NCBI RefSeq assembly: GCF_003073135.1
Contig: NZ_PGDQ01000006.1
Span: 62,001-126,000, forward strand
Source of the DNA: Euzebya rosea
Lineage (GTDB): Bacteria > Actinomycetota > Nitriliruptoria > Euzebyales > Euzebyaceae
Reading direction: 5' to 3'
Length of the DNA: 64,000 nucleotides
Made by a program: the position numbers and the translations under genes. The stretch's first letter is position 1. Each line of letters opens with the position of its first letter. Positions 17,448 through 24,317 of this stretch are shown in pieces. The notes below the pieces were generated by a model. The model worked only from the letters and a program-made list of their open reading frames with translations. It was not told the origin of the DNA and searched no databases.

Positions 17448-18479
17448 ATGGCGTTCCTGACCCCCGGAGTGCGCGTGCCGGGGGTCGGTCGTGTCTGCGT
17501 GGGCGTCGTGGTGCTCGCGCTGCTGCTGGTCCTCGGCGGCTGCTCGGACGGCCCCGCGGCCGAGCCCACGATCCGTGCCGTGGCGATCGACGGTGGCACC
17601 GAGGTCCTGCTGGCCGTCCGCGGCGTCAACGTGCAGGCCCGACCCGGCGACACGATCGCGATCACCAACGCCAACCAGGGCATGGAGGGTCGGGCGGCGG
17701 CCGAGGCGAGCACGGAGGGCACGGTGACCCACGCCCTGGTGGTGGCGGGCACGAACGGCCCGCCGCCGGTGTTCGTGGCCGGCGCTGGAGGGGCGATCCC
17801 CAACCCGCCGGTCTGGGGTTCGTGCCGCGGTGGTGACCCCGACGGTGCGGTCGGGGAGTGCCCGATCCTGCCGATCGACGGTCCGTCGGCGTGGGACGGC
17901 ACCGACTACTGGTCCACCGGGGCGATGCTGCCCGGGGAGACCCGGGAGGTCCCGCTGTCCGACGACATCACGACCGGCACCCACCGGCTGGTCTGCGCGC
18001 TGCATCCCGAGCTGACCGTCGACGTCGTCGTCACCGACGATCCCACCGAGGACCCCGCCGCCGGCGAGGCACCCCTGCCCGACGCCCCCGACTCGGTCGT
18101 GCCCGCCGAACCGACCGCCGGTGAGGTACTGGTCGCGCCCGGCAGCGACACCACCCGCCTGAACGCGTTCTGGCCGGCCACCGTGACGGTGGCCGCCGGC
18201 GAGGCCGTCACGTGGACGTCCACCGCCCGAGCACCCCACGACGTCGTCCTCGGATTCGACGAACCGCCGGAGCTGGTGCACTCCACCCCGGCCGATGCCC
18301 TGCCCGACGCGCCGGATGGCCCGTGGGACGGGACGACCCAGATCCGCTCCGGCTACCTGCAGGCCACCGACGACGGTCCGGCAGGGGCCACCTTCAGGGT
18401 CACCTTCGCCGAACCCGGCACCTACGAGTACGTCTGCCGGTTCCACCCGTCGATGCGCGGCACCGTCGTCGTCAGCTGA
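17448..18479 (+). CDS. Lipoprotein with two cupredoxin-like domains
   Basis: A 343-residue lipoprotein: the signal ends LLLVLGGCSDG, giving lipidation on that Cys at about residue 32. Two plastocyanin-like domains follow. The second (about 225-343) has a full type 1 copper set: His in APHDVV and Cys, His and Met in YVCRFHPSM near residues 330-336. The first ends LVCALHPEL, with Glu where Met is expected and no obvious first His, so it may be degenerate. It starts 6 nt after the dehydrogenase stop. It is the obvious candidate for an electron acceptor of the dehydrogenase, but that is inference. Confidence 0.82.
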   Translation: MAFLTPGVRVPGVGRVCVGVVVLALLLVLGGCSDGPAAEPTIRAVAIDGGTEVLLAVRGVNVQARPGDTIAITNANQGMEGRAAAEASTEGTVTHALVVAGTNGPPPVFVAGAGGAIPNPPVWGSCRGGDPDGAVGECPILPIDGPSAWDGTDYWSTGAMLPGETREVPLSDDITTGTHRLVCALHPELTVDVVVTDDPTEDPAAGEAPLPDAPDSVVPAEPTAGEVLVAPGSDTTRLNAFWPATVTVAAGEAVTWTSTARAPHDVVLGFDEPPELVHSTPADALPDAPDGPWDGTTQIRSGYLQATDDGPAGATFRVTFAEPGTYEYVCRFHPSMRGTVVVS

Positions 18480-18542
18480 CCCAGCGCTGCCACCCGGCAC
18501 CGCCCACCCCCTTCCCAGATCCCACTCCCCACGGAGCCAGCC

Positions 18543-20834
18543 ATGCGTCATTTCCTCAAGCTGCTGCTTGTCGCCCTGCTCGTCCTCGGCGCCATCACGC
18601 CTGTCACCGCCCAGGAGGAGGAGGTGCCCAACGTGCTCGTCTGGACGGGCACCTACGGGTTCCGGCACCCCAGCATCACCCAGGCCCAGCGGACCCTGCT
18701 CGAGATGTCGCAGGCCGGCCACTTCGACGTCACCATCACCGAGGTCCCCGCGCTGCTGACCGCCGACGTGCTCGCCAACTACGACGTGCTGATGTGGGTG
18801 TCCACCACCGGCAAGCCGCCGATGAGCGAATCCCAGCGCGAGGAGATCATCCGCTTCGCCGGCTGCGGCGGCGGGACCGTCGGCTTCCACGCGGCGCTGG
18901 ACGCCAACTACGGGTGGGCCGAACACGCCGAGCTGTTCGGCGCGCAGTTCGACAGTCACCCGCAGAACGCCGGATCCGGTGCACCGGAGATGATCGTGGA
19001 GGACACCGACGACCCGATCACCGACGGCTGGGACGGACAGGATCGCTTCACCTTCCCCGACGAGTACTACCGCTGGCGCGGCGCCAAGGGCATCGACGGC
19101 GTGTCCCTGCCACGCGAGTTCGGCGACACCAACGTGCTGCTGAGCCTGGACGAGGAGACCGTCGACGAGGGCATCCAGGACGGTCCCACCCCCTACGAAC
19201 ACCACCAGCCCGTCGCCTGGACCAAGACCTTCCGTGACCGCGGCCGCGTCTACTACAACAACATGGGGCACTCCGACACGACCTGGCTGGACCCGGCGTT
19301 CCAGACCGCGCTGATCAACGGCGTCGACTGGGTGTCGCAGGTGCCGCTGGACACCGAGTGCCTGGCCGGCGACGAGCCGCTGCCACCCGCCCCCACGCCG
19401 CCGCCTGCCGACGTCGACACGATCGGCGAGTCCTGCGTCGTCCCCGAGCTGCAGGAGCGCAACAACGGCACGTGGGAGGTCAGCGGCGCCGCACGTGCCC
19501 TGACCGTCGACGGTGACACCCAGCAGGTCGCGGCCGGCATCGTCGGCGGCCTCGGCTGGGGCGCGCAGACGTGGATCCTCGACCTGTCCTCGGTCCGCGC
19601 GGCCACGGCCGAGGTGACGTTGACCCTGGAGATCCCCAACCCCACGGACGACTACGACCTGGGCGTCACCACCGCATGGGGCTGGTACGGCTCGGACACC
19701 AACACCGGCGCCACGCAGGAGCAGGTCGTCATCTCCGACGTCCCGCACTGCGCGTACCTGCACGTGACCGGCGACAACATGCTGGCCACCAGCACCCGGG
19801 CCCCGACGATCGTCGCCACCGTCGTGGCCGACGAGCCGACCGACCCGACCGACCCGACCGACCCGACCGACCCGGTGATCCCGGGGGTCACCCGGATCAC
19901 CGCGACCAGCGGACGTCCCACTGACCTGGCCCTCGGCTGGAACGCCGAGGAGGACAACCCGGCCTGCGCGTGTGCGCTCCTGGCGCGCGACGACGAGTTC
20001 GCCGACGCCCTCGCCTCCGGCGCCGCCCAGTCCAGCGGTGCCCCCCTGCTGCTGACCGACCGCGTGTCGCTGAGCCCCGAGACGGCCGACCGGCTGCAGG
20101 CCCTCGGCATCACCACCGTCACCATCCTCGGTGGCGAGGCCGCCGTCGGCCCGGGCGTCGTGGAGGACCTGCAGGACCTCGGCATCGCCGTGGACCGCGT
20201 GGCCGGCGACACCCGCGTCCTGACCGCCCTCGCGGTCGCCGACCAGCTGGTCGAGGACCCACACGAGGTCCCGCTGGTCCTTCGGGCCCACGGCGTCGAG
20301 GGCAACCCCACGGCGGCGTTCGCCGACGCCCTCGCCGCCGGTCGTGCCGCAGCCGCTGACGGACGCCCGATCCTGCTCACCGACAGCGGCCGCCTCTCAC
20401 CCGAGGTCGCGGACTGGCTTCGCGCCAGGGGCACCGCCAAGGTGGTCGTCGTCGGTGGCGAGGCCGCCGTCGGCGACGGGGTCGTGCAGGACCTCGCCGA
20501 CATGGACGTCATGGTCGAGCGCATCGCCGGGGACACCCGCTTCGGCACCGCCGTCGCCGTGGCCACCGACGTGCTCGACGTCGCGTCGGCCGGCACTGCC
20601 GACGGGATCCTGCTGCTGGACGGCGGCGACCCCGCCGCGTGGGCCGAGGGCTTCGTCGCCGCCGGATCCTCCCACCCCGGCCCGATCGTCCTCGCCGACG
20701 GCGACCGCCTGCCGGCCGAGACCGCGAACTGGATCGGCACCGACGGTGACGGCGCGGTCCCGCTCGTCTGCGGAGCCCTCGTCGACGACGCGATCTGCAC
20801 CGACGCGGCCACCCGCCTGGGCCACACCAGCTGA
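18543..20834 (+). CDS. Secreted ThuA-like protein with CWB2 surface anchor
   Basis: This 763-residue protein has a signal peptide (1 to about 23, ending VTAQ), a ThuA domain (about 28-275; VLVWTGTYGFRHPSI, VGFHAALDANYGW, YYNNMGHSDTTW), a beta-rich linker domain (about 295-420), an Asp-Pro-Thr repeat (about 431-447) and a C-terminal region (about 450-763) of cell-wall-binding repeat 2 modules with FADALASG, TILGGEAAVG and VDRVAGDTR motifs. CWB2 modules attach proteins to cell-wall polymers. ThuA-like proteins belong to a class I glutamine-amidotransferase-like fold and are linked to keto-disaccharide metabolism. The third CWB2 unit is weaker at the C-terminus. It lies in the dehydrogenase-cupredoxin operon. 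Confidence 0.85.
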   Translation: MRHFLKLLLVALLVLGAITPVTAQEEEVPNVLVWTGTYGFRHPSITQAQRTLLEMSQAGHFDVTITEVPALLTADVLANYDVLMWVSTTGKPPMSESQREEIIRFAGCGGGTVGFHAALDANYGWAEHAELFGAQFDSHPQNAGSGAPEMIVEDTDDPITDGWDGQDRFTFPDEYYRWRGAKGIDGVSLPREFGDTNVLLSLDEETVDEGIQDGPTPYEHHQPVAWTKTFRDRGRVYYNNMGHSDTTWLDPAFQTALINGVDWVSQVPLDTECLAGDEPLPPAPTPPPADVDTIGESCVVPELQERNNGTWEVSGAARALTVDGDTQQVAAGIVGGLGWGAQTWILDLSSVRAATAEVTLTLEIPNPTDDYDLGVTTAWGWYGSDTNTGATQEQVVISDVPHCAYLHVTGDNMLATSTRAPTIVATVVADEPTDPTDPTDPTDPVIPGVTRITATSGRPTDLALGWNAEEDNPACACALLARDDEFADALASGAAQSSGAPLLLTDRVSLSPETADRLQALGITTVTILGGEAAVGPGVVEDLQDLGIAVDRVAGDTRVLTALAVADQLVEDPHEVPLVLRAHGVEGNPTAAFADALAAGRAAAADGRPILLTDSGRLSPEVADWLRARGTAKVVVVGGEAAVGDGVVQDLADMDVMVERIAGDTRFGTAVAVATDVLDVASAGTADGILLLDGGDPAAWAEGFVAAGSSHPGPIVLADGDRLPAETANWIGTDGDGAVPLVCGALVDDAICTDAATRLGHTS
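19838..19873 (+). repeat. Four 9-bp tandem repeats encoding Asp-Pro-Thr linker
   Basis: GACCGACCC is repeated four times in frame and encodes the flexible DPT linker between the ThuA part and the CWB2 part. Being in frame, copy-number change would only alter linker length. Confidence 0.75.
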
Positions 20835-20848
20835 TTACGAGGATGGAT

Positions 20849-20860
20849 CAACAAATATCG
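20849..20860 (+). promoter_or_regulatory. CAACA-type motif (CAACAAATATCG)
   Basis: Lies in the 104-nt gap between the ThuA-CWB2 gene and the DUF1080 gene, an AT-rich island in very GC-rich surroundings. Confidence 0.4.
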
Positions 20861-20938
20861 TGCTGACGGCAGGAAGGGACGGGGTCGGCGTCGAAGCCCT
20901 GCGGCGACACCACTTCGTCACACGGGAAGAGCCGACCC

Positions 20939-23551
20939 ATGACATCCCCCTCCTCGCCTCGAGCTGTGCACGGGCGTGCCCTGCCGCTCGTCCTCGTCCT
21001 GCTGCTGGCCCTGGGCCTGCTGACCGTCCCGGCCGCCACGGCCGATGCAGCCGCGTGTGACCGTGCACCGTCGATCGACCCCGGCTTCACTTCCCTGTGG
21101 GACGGCGTCGGCACCCCCACGACCCAGGGGTGGCGCCAGTCCGGACCCGGCGGCTTCGCCGTGGTCGACGACGGGCCGGGTGAGGGCTGCCGGCTGCTGA
21201 GCACGGGCGGGCTGGGCCTGCTGTGGTACGCCGACGCGACGTTCGCGGACTACGAGCTGCGGATGCAGTGGCGCACCGAGGATGCGACGGACAACTCCGG
21301 CATCTTCGTCGGCTTCCCCTCCGCCGGCGGGAACACCCACAACATCGCCATCTCCTCGGGGTACGAGGTCCAGGTCCGCGAGGGCACGATGGGTGACGGC
21401 GAGGACCAGAAGACCGGCTCGATCTACAACCAGCAGCGCGAGCTGCGGCGCACGGCCCGTCCCGCAGGGGAGTGGAACGACTACGCCATCACCGTCGAGC
21501 GCAACGAGACGGTGGGCCGGCCGACGATCACCGTCGAGCTGAACGGTGAGGTCGTCAACGTCTTCCAGGGCACCGAGAACTTCCGGGCCACCGACGCCGG
21601 CCACATCGGCCTGCAGAACCACGGTGCCAACGACGCCGTCAGCTTCCGCGACATCCAGGTGCGCATGCTGAGCGACGCCCAGCCGCCGGTGACCACCCAC
21701 GAGCTGCACAGCGACGGCGAGCAGCTGCCGTCGGGCTGGTGGACCGCACCCGTCGAGGTCGCCCTCGACGCGACCGACGAGTTCGGCGGCTCGGGACTGG
21801 CCCGCACCGAGTACCGCCTCGACGGCGGCGAGTGGACGACTCATGGCGCACCGGAGGAGGTCATCTTCGACGGGACCCGGGAGACGTTCGACCGATGGCG
21901 GCAGGCGCCGAGCGGATCGTTCCAGCTGATGCCCGACGGCACGATGCACACCGTCGGGGGGCTGGGGATGCTCTGGTACCCCGTGGAGTACGGCGACATC
22001 GTCCTGCGCTTCCAGTTCCGCGACATGCGTCCCGAACCGACCGGCGGATCCAACTCCGGGGTGTTCGTCCGCTTCCCCGACCCCGACGAGGCCGTGCAGC
22101 GTGCCCCCGAGGACCGTCACGCCTGCCAGACGGGGTCGGCACAGACCAGCCCGGCGTGGGTCGCCATCAGCTGCGGCCACGAGATCCAGGTCTACGACGG
22201 CACCGGCATCTTCGACTTCGAGCCGCAGAAGACCGGCTCGATCTACAACTTCTCCCCCCTGACCCTGGACGAGGCGAACCCCGGTACCCAGGGCGAGTGG
22301 CAGGACTACGAGATCCGCGTGGAGGGCGGCGGTGACTGGACGACCACGATCGTCCGCAACGGCCAGGTCCTGCAGACGTGGACCAACAGCCCCGGCCAGG
22401 ACGCCGCCCGTGCCGGCGACCCCTCCACCGACCTCCGCCAGTTCGCCCGCGGCCACATCGGCCTGCAGAACCACGGCTACCCCGACCACATGCAGTTCCG
22501 CGACGTCCGCGTCCAGCGGCTGGAACCGGCCGAACCGCTGCTGATCGACGAACCCGGGCGCCACACCCTGGAGTACCGCTCCGTCGACAGCGCCGGCAAC
22601 GTCGAGGAGTCCACGACCCTGCGGATCGACATAGACCCCGCCGCGCCGGTGACCACTGCGACCGTGGACCAGCCCGGCGGGACCGGCCCGGCCACGATCA
22701 CCCTGCAGCCGACCGACGTCGGCGCCGGGGTGGCGCGCACCGAGTATCGCGTCGACGGCGGCGCGTGGACCGACTACGCCGGACCGACCGAGACCCTGCT
22801 CGGCACCTCCCGTGCCTCCTTCGACGAATGGATCCAGGCGGGGCCCGGCTCCTTCGAACGCCAGCCCGATGGGTCGGTCGTCTCCCGCGGCGGCCTCGGC
22901 ATGCTGTGGCACCCCCGGTCGTTCGGCGACGTGCACCTCACCTACGAATGGCGGGACCTGCGCACCGACGGCGGCCGGTCGAACTCCGGGTTGTTCGTCC
23001 GGTTCCCCAACCCCGACGAGGCGGCAGCCGCCGGCACCATGCACGACTGCCAGCGCGGCGGCGAGACACGCCCGGAGTGGGTTGCCATCTACTGCGGCCA
23101 GGAGCTGCAGATGTACGACGGGGCCACCGGCGAGACACAGAAGACCGGCTCGGTCTACAACTTCGCCCCGCTGGACCTGCAGCAGGCCAGGACGGTCCCG
23201 ACGGGCACGTGGAGCACCTACGAGGTCGAGCTGACCGGCGGCGGCGACTGGACCGCGACCATCTCCCGCGACGGCGAGGTCATCAACAGCTTCACCAACA
23301 CCCCCGGACAGCAGTCGTCGCGCAGCGGTGATCCCGGGACCGACCTGCGGCAGTTCGCCGAGGGCCACATCGGCCTGCAGAACCACGGCAGCTCGGACCT
23401 CGTGCAGATCCGCAACGTGCGGGTGACCGACCTCTCGCCCGAGGCGGCGGCCTTCGTCATCGATACCCCCGGCACCCACACCGTGGAGTTCCGCTCCATC
23501 GACCACGCCGGACGGGTCGAGGCCACCACCGTCCTGACCGTGACCGTCTGA
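20939..23551 (+). CDS. Secreted triple DUF1080 (3-keto-disaccharide hydrolase) protein
   Basis: An 870-residue exported protein with signal peptide (about 1-38, ending ADAAA). It contains three DUF1080 jelly-roll domains at about 45-240, 300-520 and 620-835, each with a GLGxLWY/WH strand, NSGIFVGFP or NSGVFVRFP, a QKTGSIYN or QKTGSVYN segment and GHIGLQNHG. Between them are Ig-like/OmpL47-type linkers with ARTEYRLDGGEW or ARTEYRVDGGAW. The family is known for 3-keto-disaccharide (3-keto-glycoside) cleavage. Domains 2 and 3 are closer to each other than to domain 1, so internal duplication is likely. Neighbours and signal peptide place it in the secreted sugar system. Confidence 0.85.
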   Translation: MTSPSSPRAVHGRALPLVLVLLLALGLLTVPAATADAAACDRAPSIDPGFTSLWDGVGTPTTQGWRQSGPGGFAVVDDGPGEGCRLLSTGGLGLLWYADATFADYELRMQWRTEDATDNSGIFVGFPSAGGNTHNIAISSGYEVQVREGTMGDGEDQKTGSIYNQQRELRRTARPAGEWNDYAITVERNETVGRPTITVELNGEVVNVFQGTENFRATDAGHIGLQNHGANDAVSFRDIQVRMLSDAQPPVTTHELHSDGEQLPSGWWTAPVEVALDATDEFGGSGLARTEYRLDGGEWTTHGAPEEVIFDGTRETFDRWRQAPSGSFQLMPDGTMHTVGGLGMLWYPVEYGDIVLRFQFRDMRPEPTGGSNSGVFVRFPDPDEAVQRAPEDRHACQTGSAQTSPAWVAISCGHEIQVYDGTGIFDFEPQKTGSIYNFSPLTLDEANPGTQGEWQDYEIRVEGGGDWTTTIVRNGQVLQTWTNSPGQDAARAGDPSTDLRQFARGHIGLQNHGYPDHMQFRDVRVQRLEPAEPLLIDEPGRHTLEYRSVDSAGNVEESTTLRIDIDPAAPVTTATVDQPGGTGPATITLQPTDVGAGVARTEYRVDGGAWTDYAGPTETLLGTSRASFDEWIQAGPGSFERQPDGSVVSRGGLGMLWHPRSFGDVHLTYEWRDLRTDGGRSNSGLFVRFPNPDEAAAAGTMHDCQRGGETRPEWVAIYCGQELQMYDGATGETQKTGSVYNFAPLDLQQARTVPTGTWSTYEVELTGGGDWTATISRDGEVINSFTNTPGQQSSRSGDPGTDLRQFAEGHIGLQNHGSSDLVQIRNVRVTDLSPEAAAFVIDTPGTHTVEFRSIDHAGRVEATTVLTVTV

Positions 23552-23575
23552 CCGTGACCGTCTGACCGTGACCGT
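23534..23575 (+). repeat. Three perfect 14-bp tandem repeats across the stop codon
   Basis: The unit CTGACCGTGACCGT occurs three times in a row and contains the stop of the DUF1080 gene. Since 14 is not a multiple of three, expansion or loss would shift the tail frame, although each unit supplies its own TGA. Confidence 0.8.
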
Positions 23576-23609
23576 CCGACCGCAGCACTCCCACTCCGCA
23601 GGAGCCACC

Positions 23610-24284
23610 GTGACCATCACCCGCACCACCCGTATCGCCCTGACCACCCTGTCCCTCGTGCTGGCCCTGCTGGCCACGCTGGTCCCTACCGGTGCGTCGG
23701 CCGACGAGATCTCCCTGGCGGCCTTCCGCAACAGCGTCGGCATCTGCCAGCACCCCCTGCACCAGTGCAACTTCGACGGCGGCGGGTTCAGCTACTCCAC
23801 CGCCGCGCTGGCCGTGGCCGGGGTCATGCCGGGCGACGAGCTGTCCGTCGACGGGTTCGCCTTCACGTGGCCCGACACCGACCCCGGCGCCCCGGACAAC
23901 GTGGAGATGAAGGGCCAGATGGTCCCCGTCCTGCCGGGCGATGCCACCCGCATCGGGTTCCTCGGCGCCAGCCACAACGGTCCGGTCACCGCCGACGTCA
24001 CCCTGCACTACACCCGAGTCGGCGCCGACGGGGAGCTGGAGGAGGTCGAGGTCGTCGAGCCCCTCCGGTTCAGCGACTGGACGCTCAACGCCAACGGACG
24101 GCAGCCCGAGGCCGGCAACACCACGGTCGTCGAGACCCGCTTCCGGGTCAACGGCACCACCGTCGAGCAGGTCCGGACCTTCGTGTTCGCCGCGTCCATC
24201 GACATCGACCCGACGATGACGCTGCAGACCATCGAGCTGGACAACGAGGACAAGACCCACCTGTTCGGCCTCGCCCTCGCCTGA
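23610..24284 (+). CDS. Secreted stand-alone accessory sugar-binding-like domain
   Basis: A 224-residue exported protein (signal to about GASADE at residue 31). The rest is one domain with GGGFSYSTAALAVAGVMPG, FTWPDTDPGAPDNVEMKGQ and TRIGFLGASHNGPVTADVTL. This pattern is familiar from beta-sandwich accessory domains at the ends of secreted actinobacterial glycosidases, so carbohydrate binding is a guess from memory of that pattern. It is not fused to an enzyme here. I chose GTG 23610 because AGGAG lies 5 nt before it; an in-frame GTG at 23568 lies inside the 14-bp repeat tract. It directly follows the DUF1080 gene. Confidence 0.7.
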   Translation: MTITRTTRIALTTLSLVLALLATLVPTGASADEISLAAFRNSVGICQHPLHQCNFDGGGFSYSTAALAVAGVMPGDELSVDGFAFTWPDTDPGAPDNVEMKGQMVPVLPGDATRIGFLGASHNGPVTADVTLHYTRVGADGELEEVEVVEPLRFSDWTLNANGRQPEAGNTTVVETRFRVNGTTVEQVRTFVFAASIDIDPTMTLQTIELDNEDKTHLFGLALA

Positions 24285-24302
24285 TCGACCTGCGGAGGCG
24301 GA

Positions 24303-24308
24303 TACCCT
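24303..24308 (+). promoter_or_regulatory. -10 box (TACCCT) for the FtsX permease gene
   Basis: TACCCT ends 9 nt before GTG 24318. It supports this start and an independent leaderless transcript. Confidence 0.35.
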
Positions 24309-24317
24309 CCGTCGCCC

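Noticed and set aside
20918-23770. Minus-strand open frame of 950 codons opposite the DUF1080 gene
   Set aside because: Mirror of a repeated high-GC gene; the plus strand has a signal peptide and clear domains.
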